From: Nitrospinaceae bacterium
GTDB taxonomy: Bacteria; Nitrospinota; Nitrospinia; Nitrospinales; JACRGP01
Direction: 5' to 3'
Length of the DNA stretch: 64,000 bases
NCBI GenBank assembly: GCA_029261555.1
Contig: JAJDBB010000039.1
Coordinates: forward strand, 1 to 64,000
The position numbers and the translations under genes are program-made. The notes beneath the pieces are model-generated. The model saw nothing but the letters and a program-made list of their open reading frames with translations. It searched no databases and had not been told where the DNA came from. The first letter of the stretch is position 1; each line of letters starts with the position of its first letter. This document shows positions 1 through 10,576 of this stretch, in pieces.

Positions 1-5
1 ACTTT

Positions 6-743
6 ATGGGGTTTCTGAAACCGGACTTTGGCGTCCACAGCCGCAACGTGGCCTGGTTGGCTCGCGAGATTGGAAGGGAACTGGAGCATCCCAAACCGTT
101 AATCCTGGACCTTGCGGGACGGTACCACGACGTCGGTAAAATGTGTTTGCCGGCCAAACTGCGAGACGCTCCCTACGATTCCTTGAACGACTCGGAAAAA
201 GAGCTCTATAAAAATTTCCCCGTATACGGACAGGAGATCGTGCGCTCCCATTTGGAAATAGAAGGGCTGGACCAGGCCGTTCGGCAGCAGTGCGAGGAAA
301 TGGACGGCGCGGGCTTTCCCGATGGATTGCGCGCTGGAGAAATTTGCCTGGAGGCCGGAATCCTCGCCGTCGCCAATCATTTTGACGAAGCCATGGCCGA
401 GGCCGGATTCAGAAATATCGAGGTGGACATTGTCGAAGGGCGCAAGGTTTTCCAGTTCAACCGCGATCTGGAAAAACGTTTCGACGTCAAGGTAGTCAAG
501 GCTTTATTCAAAGTCGTCGACAGGCTAAGGTACAAATCCGCCAAGGAAGAAGACATTTCCATCGACGGTTTAAAACCCCAAATGGTTTTATCCCGGGACC
601 TGTTCGCTCAATCAGGTTGTCTGGTATTTAACCGCGAAACCGTTCTTTCCCCCGCCCGGATTCGCAAAATCCTCGATTTTCATCGAATCGATCCATTGCA
701 GGGAAAAGTATTCGTGTATTCCCTGTCTGTCCCCGGAAATTGA
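6..743 (+). CDS. HD-GYP-like domain protein (putative c-di-GMP phosphodiesterase); may be 5'-truncated by the window edge
   Basis: Motifs HDVGK and H...DGAGFPDGL in the translated ORF are typical of HD-GYP proteins; the ORF begins at the window edge. Confidence 0.7.
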   Translation: MGFLKPDFGVHSRNVAWLAREIGRELEHPKPLILDLAGRYHDVGKMCLPAKLRDAPYDSLNDSEKELYKNFPVYGQEIVRSHLEIEGLDQAVRQQCEEMDGAGFPDGLRAGEICLEAGILAVANHFDEAMAEAGFRNIEVDIVEGRKVFQFNRDLEKRFDVKVVKALFKVVDRLRYKSAKEEDISIDGLKPQMVLSRDLFAQSGCLVFNRETVLSPARIRKILDFHRIDPLQGKVFVYSLSVPGN

Positions 744-768
744 ATCGAACCGCCCAAACGGCTAACGT

Positions 769-1650
769 TTAAAGAGTTTTTTCAGGTCGAGAATCCATGT
801 GCAGGTTCCTCAGCCGCTCGAAGGTGGTGAACGCATAACCGTGTTCGGCCAGGTAATCGATTAACCGGTTGAGCTTGTCGCGGACTCCGGCGCGCCCCGT
901 AGCGAATCGCAAGCGCGTCAGCGCCGGCGTTCCTTGGGGATAAACCGGGTTGGCGCGTTCGGACATTTCAAAAGGATGCAGATACAGAATGTAAAGTGAA
1001 TGCTCTGGCAGGTAGCGCCGCAGAAGCGCCTTCGTCAATGCCCAAGGGAATATCCTCAGATATCCTCCTCCGGAAATGGGGATCTGTTTTTTACCCACCG
1101 CCTGAGAGCTGACCTCGAATTCGTAAAAATCGTCGTCTGAATAAACTCCGTCCGAGGCCTGCCGGAACCCGGACAAATCAAGGTCGCCGTACAGCGGATG
1201 CTCGCTGAAACCGATTCGGCTGGAGTCGTATTTAAATCCCGCTTCTCGTACTCGGTCGAGGCGGGTGCGGTCTAGACTGAAGCAGGGCGCGCGAAACCCG
1301 AGGCAGGGCTTACCCATAATCGATTCCAACTCTGCCCGGCACCGGAGTAACTCTTCGGTGAAAACTTCCGGTTCCATCTCCAGGGGACGGCGGTGCCCCC
1401 AGCCATGCGAAGCGACGTCGTGTCCGCCGTCGGCAAGATCGCGCAAACGGGATTTTAATTTTTGCGCCTGGTCTCCCAGAACAAAAAACGAAGAGGGCAG
1501 GTTGCGCCTCGACAACGCGTCCAGATACCTGTCCAGGCCGTCCAACATGGAATATTCGCGGTCGCAGGCCTTGCCGCGAAAGTATTCCAAGTGGTACCAG
1601 TCCTCGACGTCCATCGAAAGCACGGCGTGTTTCATAGCAGAGCTTTGCAT
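769..1650 (-). CDS. Polysaccharide deacetylase (exopolysaccharide-associated, DUF3473-like)
   Basis: MKHAVLSMDVEDWYH, GHDVASHGWGHR, LGFRAPCFS motifs; start may be the internal Met at 1635. Confidence 0.88.
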   Translation of the reverse strand: MQSSAMKHAVLSMDVEDWYHLEYFRGKACDREYSMLDGLDRYLDALSRRNLPSSFFVLGDQAQKLKSRLRDLADGGHDVASHGWGHRRPLEMEPEVFTEELLRCRAELESIMGKPCLGFRAPCFSLDRTRLDRVREAGFKYDSSRIGFSEHPLYGDLDLSGFRQASDGVYSDDDFYEFEVSSQAVGKKQIPISGGGYLRIFPWALTKALLRRYLPEHSLYILYLHPFEMSERANPVYPQGTPALTRLRFATGRAGVRDKLNRLIDYLAEHGYAFTTFERLRNLHMDSRPEKTL

Positions 1651-1713
1651 AAGTCCGTTACTTTTAAGGATAAAACAAAAAATATTCGCAATCTGGCCTC
1701 GGCGCCTCGCCGG

Positions 1714-2274
1714 TTAATGCGCTACGCCTTTGGAACGCAACACGGCAAACAAGGTGAGCCAGAGAATTTTGATATCCATTCCGAATGAACGGCGCTCCAG
1801 GTAATGGCGATCCATCTCGACTTTTTTGGGAATGGGCGCCTCGTCGCGCCCATGTACCTGCGCCCAACCGGTGATCCCCGGCGTCAACCGGTCGACGCCG
1901 CATTCCTTGCGCAAGGCGATCAGGTCGTCCTGATTGTACAGGGCCGGACGGGGCCCGACAAACGCCATGTCGCCTTTCAGTACGCTCCACAACTGAGGCA
2001 ATTCGTCCAGGCTGGTTTTGCGCAAGAAGCCCCCTATCGGCGTCAGGTAGCGATCGGGATCGCTCATCAAATGCGTCGCCACGTCCGGCGTGTCCAGGCG
2101 CATGGTGCGGAACTTTGGCATCATGAAATGCTTGTTGTCGCGTCCCACCCGCTTCGACCAATGGATCGCCAGGCCGTCCGAGGTCAAGCGAACCGACAGG
2201 TAAACGACCAAAAAGGGAATGGCGAACAGGACGCACCCCGTCAACGCCAAAATTACGTTTAAAACTCTGCCCAC
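1714..2274 (-). CDS. Bacterial sugar transferase (undecaprenyl-phosphate glycosyl-1-phosphate transferase family)
   Basis: KFRTMR, LRKTSLDELPQLWSVLKGDMAFVGPRP, PGITGWAQVHGR motifs. Confidence 0.92.
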   Translation of the reverse strand: MGRVLNVILALTGCVLFAIPFLVVYLSVRLTSDGLAIHWSKRVGRDNKHFMMPKFRTMRLDTPDVATHLMSDPDRYLTPIGGFLRKTSLDELPQLWSVLKGDMAFVGPRPALYNQDDLIALRKECGVDRLTPGITGWAQVHGRDEAPIPKKVEMDRHYLERRSFGMDIKILWLTLFAVLRSKGVAH

Positions 2275-2359
2275 CTCGCTGATCCTTATTTTATAGAAGC
2301 CGACGTCATTTTACCGGAGGGACGTCGGCAGTTCACCCCTATTATCCATTACGTTGGGA

Positions 2360-3487
2360 TCAAGACCCTGTCAGTTCGCGGTAAACGTCCAGCGTTTTTT
2401 CAATAACGACGCCGACGGAAAATTCTTTCTCGACCATTTCCCTGCCGCGTCGTCCCATTTTCCGGCGGCGTTCCGGGTCTTCGATCAGGGTCTTCATGGC
2501 GTCTGCCAGGGCCTCTGCGTTTTTAACGGGAACCAGCAGGCCGTTTTGGCCGTGGCGCACAATTTCGCGGCACCCGGTCGCGTCGGCAGTTACAATGGCG
2601 CGTCCGCAAGCCGCCGCCTCCACCAATACCTTGGGCAAGCCTTCCCGGTAGGAAGGCAGGCAAACCAAATGATACTGGGAAAAAAGTTGCGACATGTCGT
2701 CGCAATGTCCCTGCCAGTCCACGACGCCTTCCCGTTTCCAGGCCTCCAACTCGGAGGCGTCGATGGCAACGGGGTTGCCGGCGTCCGTACCGCCCACCAG
2801 GATAAACTGCGCGTTAACTCCTTGCTCTTTGAGAATCCGGGCTGCCTCCACGAACTCGCGCACTCCTTTATCCCACAACATACGCGAAGGCAAAACCACC
2901 CTCACGGGTTCATCCGGTTCCGGCGTCTCGCGAAACTTTTCGGGGTCCACCCCGACGCCCTTAATAAGGACGACGTTTTGCTCCCGAATTAAGCCTGCGG
3001 CAACGAACGAATCCCGGTCGTCTGGATTCTGTACGATCAGACGCGAACGGGGATGCCCGTAGGCTAGCCGATAAACAAAGACGACCATGGGAAGGAGAAT
3101 TTTTGTCTTCAGATTTTTAATCGCGAATACGTACCCGAGTCCGGAAATCGCGTTGACCACGCGGGGAACCCCGGTCAGGCGAGCGGCGATGGAACCGTAG
3201 ATCACCGGTTTGATTGTAATGTGATGCGTCAAGTCGGGTTTCACACTGCGGTAAATCTGGCACAACTTCCAAAACGTTTTTATTTCACTAAAGAGGTTTG
3301 CCCCCCAGCGTTGCAGGGGAATGGGATGAAAAATAAAACCGGCCCTCTTGATGGTCTCCACCGCCGGTCCATCCGCCGAGGCGACGTGAATTTCGTAACC
3401 CTCGCGCTGGGCGGCGAGCGCTATCGGCAGGCGGTGGGAACAAAAAAACCAGGGAACGTTACAGACAAACAACAGTTTCTTTTTCAT
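2360..3487 (-). CDS. Glycosyltransferase family 4
   Basis: VVLPSRMLWDKGVREFVEAARIL and PSYREGLPKVLVEAAACGRAIVTADATGCREIV motifs. Confidence 0.92.
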   Translation of the reverse strand: MKKKLLFVCNVPWFFCSHRLPIALAAQREGYEIHVASADGPAVETIKRAGFIFHPIPLQRWGANLFSEIKTFWKLCQIYRSVKPDLTHHITIKPVIYGSIAARLTGVPRVVNAISGLGYVFAIKNLKTKILLPMVVFVYRLAYGHPRSRLIVQNPDDRDSFVAAGLIREQNVVLIKGVGVDPEKFRETPEPDEPVRVVLPSRMLWDKGVREFVEAARILKEQGVNAQFILVGGTDAGNPVAIDASELEAWKREGVVDWQGHCDDMSQLFSQYHLVCLPSYREGLPKVLVEAAACGRAIVTADATGCREIVRHGQNGLLVPVKNAEALADAMKTLIEDPERRRKMGRRGREMVEKEFSVGVVIEKTLDVYRELTGS

Positions 3488-3599
3488 TTGGACTCGCCTC
3501 TAGTTTCAAAGGCCTGCCTGCGCGAAATGCAACGGCGATGATTCTGGGATCGAGGACTCGTCACAATGATCTGCTTGAGGCGGGAAGAGGCGCCAGCCG

Positions 3600-5495
3600 T
3601 CAGTTAAGGGAGGTTTCCTGGGTTTGCCGGTCTCGGTTTGGGCGGGCGAGTTCCGCTAGGAGATTGAAAATATCTTCGCGAGTGGCCTCCTGCGATCTGT
3701 TGCACAGCTCCTCCGCTTGAAACATGAAATGGCCGTCCACCCGCTCCTGAGATTTGATCAACTTAATTTTTTCATGCGGCGTGGGTTCAATTTCTTCGTT
3801 CCCGGCAACGAGTTTCTCCTGCAATTTTTCGCCGGGACGCAGTCCAGTAAACTTTATCGGGACGTCGTCTTCAGAATCGCATCCTGAAAGCAGAATCATC
3901 TTTTTTGCCAGCGCAACGATGTTGACGGGTTGACCCATCTCCAGCAAAAACTTGTCGCCGCCCCGGCCCAACGCCGCCGACTGCAGGATGAGCTGGACCG
4001 CCTCTGAAATCAGCATAAAGTATCGTTCGACGTCGGGGTGGGTGATCGTGACCGGCCCGCCGTTTGCAATCTGTTTTTGAAACAGCGGAACCACGCTTCC
4101 GTGGCTCCCCAATACGTTGCCGAACCGGACTGTGATGAATTGAGTTTCCCCTTCCTCGTTTAAACACTGGATCAGCTTTTCCGCCAGGCATTTGGTCGCC
4201 CCCATAACGCTTGAAGGCTGGACTACTTTGTCTGTGGAAACCAGAACAAATTTCTCCGCGCCGTAGGCCTTGGCCAACTCAGCCACCACGCGGGTGCCGT
4301 GAATATTGTTGTGAATCGCTTCTCCTGGATGATTTTCCATCAAGGGAACGTGTTTGTGCGCGGCGGCGTGGAATACCAGATCCGGACGAAATTTCTGGTA
4401 CAGCGTTTCCATTTTTTCCCGGTCGGTGATGGAACATAAACGAAAACATTTTTCTACACTGGAAAATTCGGAAGCCAGGGAAACTTCCAGATCGTACAGA
4501 TAATTTTCGCACCGGTCCACCATGATCAGGGAGTCCGGTTTGAATTCCACGATCTGCCGGCACAATTCCGATCCGATGGAACCGCCCGCGCCGGTGACCA
4601 ACACTTTCTTCCCGTCCACCAGGTTTTTGGTCAGGGAAAGATCCAACGACACTCGCTCTCGGCCTAAAAGATCGCTGATTTCCAGGTCGCGAATTTTTGA
4701 GATGTGAACCTGTTGCGTGGACGTGTCCAGCACGGAGGCGATGATTTTGGATTTGACGCAGGCGCGCTTGAAAATCGCCGCCAGCTCTCCCAGGTTTTCA
4801 TCGGTGAGCGTGTGCGCGGCCACCAAAACTTCCTTGATCTCCAGAGCGGAAACCAAAGAAGGGATCTGACCGCGATCGCCCAAAACTTTTATTCCGTTTA
4901 AATTATTGTTTAGCTTTTTGGGGTCGTCGTCGATAAAGCCCTTCACCGAATACTGCCCGGCGAAGCGGTTCAGGTAGCGGAGAAGATGAGCTCCCTCGTC
5001 GCCCGCGCCAAAAATAAGAACCGGGATTTTCTGGTTCTGCGAGCCGGTGTGGAATTTATTCGCCCGCTCCCGGAAAATTCTCCAGAGCAGGCGCGACCCG
5101 CCCACCGCCATGATGAGCAAGACCATGTCCATCACAAAAATGGAGCGCGGCATGGACATGGACCGGTTGTAAATAAAAGTGGCGCACAAAATTAAAAACG
5201 ACCCTACGGCGACGGCCTTGATGATTTGAACCAAGTCGTCCAGCGAAGTGTACTTCCAGAATCGCCCGTAGAATTTGAAATAAAAATAAGCCGCGCCCCG
5301 GCAAACGATCACAAAAGGAATCAGGTCGAATAAAAGTTCAAAATAAATATCAGGAATGGTTCCGTCGAACCGGAGAAGAAAGGCGAGGTAAAGCGAGAGG
5401 ATTCCCAGCAAGGAATCGAAAACAAACAGGACGGCTCGGCGGGCGTTGAATTGAAATAAGACTTTCATGAATCCATATGAGGGAAAGTACGCCAA
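3600..5495 (-). CDS. Membrane nucleoside-diphosphate-sugar epimerase/dehydratase (CapD/PglF/WbpM type)
   Basis: N-terminal TM segments, VLIFGAGDEGAHLLR, then VLVTGAGGSIGSELCRQI, FHAAAHKHVPLMENHP, VSTDKVVQPSSVMGATK. Confidence 0.93.
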   Translation of the reverse strand: MAYFPSYGFMKVLFQFNARRAVLFVFDSLLGILSLYLAFLLRFDGTIPDIYFELLFDLIPFVIVCRGAAYFYFKFYGRFWKYTSLDDLVQIIKAVAVGSFLILCATFIYNRSMSMPRSIFVMDMVLLIMAVGGSRLLWRIFRERANKFHTGSQNQKIPVLIFGAGDEGAHLLRYLNRFAGQYSVKGFIDDDPKKLNNNLNGIKVLGDRGQIPSLVSALEIKEVLVAAHTLTDENLGELAAIFKRACVKSKIIASVLDTSTQQVHISKIRDLEISDLLGRERVSLDLSLTKNLVDGKKVLVTGAGGSIGSELCRQIVEFKPDSLIMVDRCENYLYDLEVSLASEFSSVEKCFRLCSITDREKMETLYQKFRPDLVFHAAAHKHVPLMENHPGEAIHNNIHGTRVVAELAKAYGAEKFVLVSTDKVVQPSSVMGATKCLAEKLIQCLNEEGETQFITVRFGNVLGSHGSVVPLFQKQIANGGPVTITHPDVERYFMLISEAVQLILQSAALGRGGDKFLLEMGQPVNIVALAKKMILLSGCDSEDDVPIKFTGLRPGEKLQEKLVAGNEEIEPTPHEKIKLIKSQERVDGHFMFQAEELCNRSQEATREDIFNLLAELARPNRDRQTQETSLN

Positions 5496-5744
5496 TAAAC
5501 TTTTATTTGCTTATTAAGATAAAATTGTACCTCATAGGAGGCGTCGAGGGCTAGATTTCTTTTTTTCAATGCCTTGCCCTGAGCATTCAACGAATTCTTT
5601 CGGTCCGGAAATTTACCCGCATTAATTTTTCCGAGACTTAAAAAAGAGACATATAAGGTTCTGTCTCATGGTCTATTTGCATTGGACAAATTGGGCGCGA
5701 CGTCGCAAAATATAGTCTCAGCTAAAAATTTTCCGGGGGGCATT

Positions 5745-6326
5745 ATGGGCACATTGGCTATCATCGTATTGGCGTTATTTCTGTTTGCCGCTTTGGGGAT
5801 CGTGATTTACGCCGTCTCCATTTACAACGGTTTGATCTCGCTGAAGGAGAATATCAAAAAATCCTGGGGCAACATCGACGTGATCCTGAAACAGCGCCAT
5901 GACGAATTGCCCAAGCTGATTTCGGTCTGCGAAAGTTACGCCGCGTTTGAAAAAGGCGTTCTGGACAGGGTGATGAAAGCGAGGGAAAATTATTTTCGCG
6001 CCAACACCGTCGCGCAAAAGGCTCAGGCCAGCGGCGATATCAGCGCCGGACTCAAAAGCCTGTTCGCTCTGTCCGAAAATTTTCCGGAACTGAAGGCTAA
6101 CGAAAATTTCATGCAACTGCAAAACCGCATCAGCCACCTGGAAGAATCTCTCGCCGACCGGCGCGAGTTTTATAACGACAGCGTCAACAACTACAACATC
6201 CGCATCCAGCAAATTCCGGACGTGATCGTCGCGAACATTCTTGGCTACCGCCAGGAGGAGATGTTCGAGGTGAGCGAGGAAGAGCGCAAGGACGTGGACG
6301 TCAAAATCAAGCTTCCAAAGTTTTAA
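5745..6326 (+). CDS. LemA family protein
   Basis: N-terminal TM helix followed by YNGLISLKENIKKSWGNIDVILKQRHDELPKLI and NYNIRIQQIPDVIVANILGY, characteristic of LemA; start trimmed from 5682. Confidence 0.9.
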   Translation: MGTLAIIVLALFLFAALGIVIYAVSIYNGLISLKENIKKSWGNIDVILKQRHDELPKLISVCESYAAFEKGVLDRVMKARENYFRANTVAQKAQASGDISAGLKSLFALSENFPELKANENFMQLQNRISHLEESLADRREFYNDSVNNYNIRIQQIPDVIVANILGYRQEEMFEVSEEERKDVDVKIKLPKF

Positions 6327-6347
6327 CGTTTGCCCGTTCCGAAAACT

Positions 6348-7331
6348 ATGGACGCCGCGAACGCCATCAATAATTTTACGATCTATTGCGTGATAGGACT
6401 GGGCGCGGGGATCTACTGGTTCGTCGCCGGTTTCCGCGAGCTGAAACAAAAACGCACGATTCAAGATATCCCCACCAGCAAAATCGCCACCGGCGCGGTT
6501 GGAACGAACGTCGAGATCAAGGGCCAGGTGATCTGCGACGAGGAGAAGGTGATTCCCGCTCCTATCAGCGAAACGCCCAGCGTTTTTTATTCCATCGAAA
6601 TTCAAAAGCTGGTGCGCAACAAAAACTCCAGTTATTGGAAATCCATCGACCGCTTTTATTCCGACAAGGGGTTCTTTGTGGACGACGGTAGCGGGGCCGA
6701 CGCCCTGGTGTACATCGAAGGAGCCACCGTCAAGCGCAAGGGTAAACCGGCGGAGTTCCAACTGGCCTCGAATAATTTCAATACCATGCCGCCCCTGCTT
6801 TCCCAGGCGCTGACCAAAAACGCCGCCAAACTAAAACGCTTCAAATTGAAATCCACCTCTTGGCTGTTTTCCGACAAATACCGGTTTCTCGAATGGTATT
6901 TCAAACCCAGCGATTCGATTTATGTTCTGGGCTTTGCCGAGTCCGGATTAAAAGTTCCCAAACGGCGCAAGCTTAAGTTCAAGACGTTTCTCAAGGCGAA
7001 AAAACTGGTCGCCTCCGATCCGAAATTGAAAAAACGTTTCGACTCAAATAAGGACGGGGTGTTGACTCCCGAGGAACTGGAATGGGGAGCTAAAGTCATC
7101 GGCGAACAACTAGACGCCAAATACGACAAGAAACAAACAAAGGAACTGGTCTCCAAGACCAAAATGATTTTCAAGCACAAGAAACCCCACCCCTTCATTG
7201 TCAGCAATATGCATGAGGAAAATCTGGTCAAATCCATTGCCATGACCTCCACCTTAAAAATGATCGGCGGACCCATCGTCGCCGTTGCCTGCCTCGGTTA
7301 TTTGGTCTTCACGCTCAAAAACTTTTTGTGA
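6348..7331 (+). CDS. Membrane protein with GIDE-like domain plus a single EF-hand-like motif
   Basis: IPTSKIATGAVGTNVEIKGQVICDEEKVIPAPISETPSVFYSIEIQKL...FFVDDGSGADALVYIEGA resembles bacterial GIDE-domain proteins; DSNKDGVLTPEE fits an EF-hand loop; N- and C-terminal TM helices. ORF from 6330, likely ATG at 6348. Confidence 0.6.
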   Translation: MDAANAINNFTIYCVIGLGAGIYWFVAGFRELKQKRTIQDIPTSKIATGAVGTNVEIKGQVICDEEKVIPAPISETPSVFYSIEIQKLVRNKNSSYWKSIDRFYSDKGFFVDDGSGADALVYIEGATVKRKGKPAEFQLASNNFNTMPPLLSQALTKNAAKLKRFKLKSTSWLFSDKYRFLEWYFKPSDSIYVLGFAESGLKVPKRRKLKFKTFLKAKKLVASDPKLKKRFDSNKDGVLTPEELEWGAKVIGEQLDAKYDKKQTKELVSKTKMIFKHKKPHPFIVSNMHEENLVKSIAMTSTLKMIGGPIVAVACLGYLVFTLKNFL

Positions 7332-7494
7332 TACCGCTTTGTTCATAATGCTGGAGCGCCACTCCTTCGTCGTCTAAAAAATGGGAAATGAAATCCTGGT
7401 TATGTTAAATTTAGTGTCCTTGCTTTATCCAACGACCTAGCGTCCCGACGTCGAAGAATAATTCCACTACCTTAATAATCACAAAAAACCACTC

Positions 7495-10002
7495 ATGCAG
7501 GAATACGATTTTAAAAAAATAGAAGCCCGCTGGCAGAAGTACTGGGAGGAGAACAAAACTTTCAAGGTCGAGGAAGAGTCCTCCCGCGAAAAATATTATC
7601 TGCTGGAAATGTTCCCCTACCCATCGGGGAAAATCCACATGGGCCACGTCCGAAATTACTCCATCGGCGACGCCTTGGCGCGCTTCAAAAAAATGAAAGG
7701 CTTCAACGTCCTGCATCCCATCGGCTGGGACGCCTTCGGTATGCCCGCGGAAAACGCCGCCATCCAGAACAAAACGCATCCGGCGGAATGGACCTTCAAC
7801 AACATCCGCGCCATGCGCGAACAGTTTAAAAAACTCGGCTTCAGTTACGACTGGGACCGCGAGATCGCCACCTGCCATCCCGGTTATTATCGCTGGAACC
7901 AATGGTGTTTCCTGAAGTTTTTCGAGAAAGGCCTGGTCTACCAAAAAAACGCGACCGTCAACTGGTGCGACCCCTGCAACACCGTGTTGGCCAACGAGCA
8001 GGTGGTGGACGGCGCCTGCTGGCGGTGCGATTCTCCCGTCGAACAAAAACAACAGCCCGGATGGTTCTTTAAAATCACCGACTACGCCGACCGCCTGCTA
8101 GAGGGTTGCCGGGAGCTTGCCGGCGGCTGGCCGGAGCAGGTGCTCGCCATGCAGACCAACTGGATCGGCAAAAGCCATGGGGCGGAAGTCGATTTCGCCG
8201 TCGAAGGCCGCGACGAAACCATCCGCGTGTTCACCACGCGCCCGGATACGCTCTTCGGCGCCACCTTCATGGTCTTAGCGCCGGAGCATCCGCTGACCCG
8301 TGCGCTCTCGCGCAACGCACCTCAAGAGAGCGCCGTCGACGCGTTCATCGAAAGCGTTCGCGGTCAGGATAAAATCAGCCGTACCAGCGAAGGCGGAGAA
8401 AAACACGGTGTTTTCACCGGCGCTCACGCCGTCAATCCCATGACAGGCAAACCTGTTCCCGTCTGGACCGCCAATTTTGTTTTGATGGATTACGGCACCG
8501 GGGCCATCATGTCCGTTCCCGCGCACGACCAGCGCGACTTGGATTTTGCCCGCAAATACCAACTGCCCGTCAAGGTCGTCATTCAACCGCCCAGCCGCGA
8601 GCTGGACGCGGACAGCATGACCGAAGCCTACAAGGACGACGGCGCGATGACGGGGTCTGGCCAATTCGACGGTTTGTTCGGCGAAGAGGGACGCGAAAAA
8701 GTTTGCGCCTGGCTGGAAGAGAAGGGGATTGGCAAAGCGACGGTGAACTACCGCCTGCGCGACTGGGGCGTTTCCAGGCAACGGTACTGGGGAACCCCGG
8801 TTCCGATCATTTTTTGCGACGCCTGCGGAACCGTTCCCGTTCCCGAAGACCAACTCCCGGTGGAGCTTCCGCTGGACGCGCAATTGGGCGCGAAAGGACA
8901 GTCGCCGTTAAAAACCATGTCCGCATTCGTCGACGTCGATTGTCCGAAATGCGGAAAATCCGCGCGCAGGGAAACCGATACGCTGGACACTTTTGTTTGT
9001 TCGTCGTGGTACTTTCATCGCTACACTTCGCCTCGTTACGAGGACGGACCGTTCAGCAAAGAGAACGCGCGTTACTGGACGCCGGTCGACCAATACATCG
9101 GCGGCGTCGAGCACGCCATCCTTCACCTCCTTTACTCGCGATTTTTCCACAAGGCGTTTCACGACCTGGGAATGATCGACGCCCCGGAACCCTTCGCCAA
9201 CCTGCTCACGCAGGGTATGGTGATTAAAGACGGCGCGAAGATGTCCAAGTCAAAGGGCAACGTTGTGGACCCGGACCGAATTATGGACCGCTACGGAGCG
9301 GATACGGCGCGCCTGTTCATCCTGTTCGCCGCCCCGCCGGTCAAGGATCTGGAGTGGAACGACAGCGGGGTCGAGGGTTGTTTCCGTTTTCTCAAGCGGA
9401 CATGGCGGATCGTGCATGAGCTCATGGGTCCGGCGCGAGGAGCGGCTGAGTCGCTGGACCCCGCCGCCGATCTGCCAAAAGCCTTTCGCGAATTGCGGAG
9501 GCAGACGCAGATCGTCATCAAGCGCGTGACGGAGGACGTTGAAACGCGCATGCAATTCAACACCGCCATCGCCGCCTGCATGGAATTCGTCAACCACCTT
9601 TACGATTTCAAGGAAGCGCAAGGAGAGTCGGGATTGGAAAACGCCGACGCCGCGCAACGCGCCGCCGTGAAGGAAGCGCTCGACTCGCTTGTCCTCTTGC
9701 TTTCCGTGTTCGCCCCGCACATTGCGGAGGAATTATGGGCGGCCTTAGGCGCCGAGAGGACCGTTGCCCAACAGGACTGGCCGCGTTTTCACGAAGAACT
9801 GATCCGTACCGAGGAAATATTGATCGTCGTTCAGGTCAATGGTAAAGTGAGACAGAAGATCGAAGTCGACGCGGAGATTGGCGAGGACGACTTGAAAGCC
9901 CGCGTCCAGGACGATCCAAAAATCCGCGAATGGATCGAGGGGAAAACGATTAGGAAGGTCGTGGTGGTGCCTAAAAAACTGGTCAACATCGTCGCCGTTT
10001 GA
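7495..10002 (+). CDS. leuS: Leucyl-tRNA synthetase
   Basis: FPYPSGKIHMGHVRNYSIGD (HIGH-like) and KMSKSKGNVVDPD (KMSKS); full-length class I aaRS architecture. Confidence 0.98.
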   Translation: MQEYDFKKIEARWQKYWEENKTFKVEEESSREKYYLLEMFPYPSGKIHMGHVRNYSIGDALARFKKMKGFNVLHPIGWDAFGMPAENAAIQNKTHPAEWTFNNIRAMREQFKKLGFSYDWDREIATCHPGYYRWNQWCFLKFFEKGLVYQKNATVNWCDPCNTVLANEQVVDGACWRCDSPVEQKQQPGWFFKITDYADRLLEGCRELAGGWPEQVLAMQTNWIGKSHGAEVDFAVEGRDETIRVFTTRPDTLFGATFMVLAPEHPLTRALSRNAPQESAVDAFIESVRGQDKISRTSEGGEKHGVFTGAHAVNPMTGKPVPVWTANFVLMDYGTGAIMSVPAHDQRDLDFARKYQLPVKVVIQPPSRELDADSMTEAYKDDGAMTGSGQFDGLFGEEGREKVCAWLEEKGIGKATVNYRLRDWGVSRQRYWGTPVPIIFCDACGTVPVPEDQLPVELPLDAQLGAKGQSPLKTMSAFVDVDCPKCGKSARRETDTLDTFVCSSWYFHRYTSPRYEDGPFSKENARYWTPVDQYIGGVEHAILHLLYSRFFHKAFHDLGMIDAPEPFANLLTQGMVIKDGAKMSKSKGNVVDPDRIMDRYGADTARLFILFAAPPVKDLEWNDSGVEGCFRFLKRTWRIVHELMGPARGAAESLDPAADLPKAFRELRRQTQIVIKRVTEDVETRMQFNTAIAACMEFVNHLYDFKEAQGESGLENADAAQRAAVKEALDSLVLLLSVFAPHIAEELWAALGAERTVAQQDWPRFHEELIRTEEILIVVQVNGKVRQKIEVDAEIGEDDLKARVQDDPKIREWIEGKTIRKVVVVPKKLVNIVAV

Positions 10003-10030
10003 TTTTACTCGTCTCTTATACAAACAAATC

Positions 10031-10564
10031 ATGCCACTCATTCACGCAAAACGCGCCTCGCTGTACCTTGGGATATTGATCGCTCTGACAATTACCATTA
10101 CCGGATGCGGATACAGTCTGGTCGGCACAGGCAGCGCCCTCCCGCCGCACGTCAAGTCCATCGCCATCCCGTTGTTTACCAATTCGTCCAGCGAACCTCT
10201 GATCCACAGGGAGCTAACCGACGCGGTGCGTCAGGCTTTCATCAACGACAATCGTTTGAAAGTCGCGTCCAAAAAACGCGGATCCCTTTTGTTGACGGGC
10301 AATTTGAAAAGTTACGAGTTAAAACCCGTCGCCTTCACCGGCCGCGACGTGGCGCAGGAGTATTGGGTTCTGTTGGGCGTGGACGTTAAGGTTTACGATC
10401 AGGCGAAAAAGAAAATTTACCTGGAAGAAAATTATCAGACCAAATGGAACTATATCGCCCCGCAGGACGTGACGAACGCCGAGGAAGCCCGTCAGGAGGC
10501 GTTGCGAGAGGCGTATCGGGATTTCGCCAACCGGGTGTTGAGCCAGATAATCGATAACTTCTAA
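10031..10564 (+). CDS. lptE: LPS-assembly lipoprotein LptE
   Basis: Lipoprotein signal (ITGCGYSLVG), SIAIPLFTN and small beta-rich LptE-like layout, located between leuS and holA as in many bacteria. Confidence 0.8.
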   Translation: MPLIHAKRASLYLGILIALTITITGCGYSLVGTGSALPPHVKSIAIPLFTNSSSEPLIHRELTDAVRQAFINDNRLKVASKKRGSLLLTGNLKSYELKPVAFTGRDVAQEYWVLLGVDVKVYDQAKKKIYLEENYQTKWNYIAPQDVTNAEEARQEALREAYRDFANRVLSQIIDNF

Positions 10565-10576
10565 TCGCGAGGCGGC

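Noticed and set aside
5775-6761. 328-aa ORF antisense to LemA/GIDE genes
   Set aside because: No motif and overlaps two well-supported plus-strand genes; treated as a shadow ORF.
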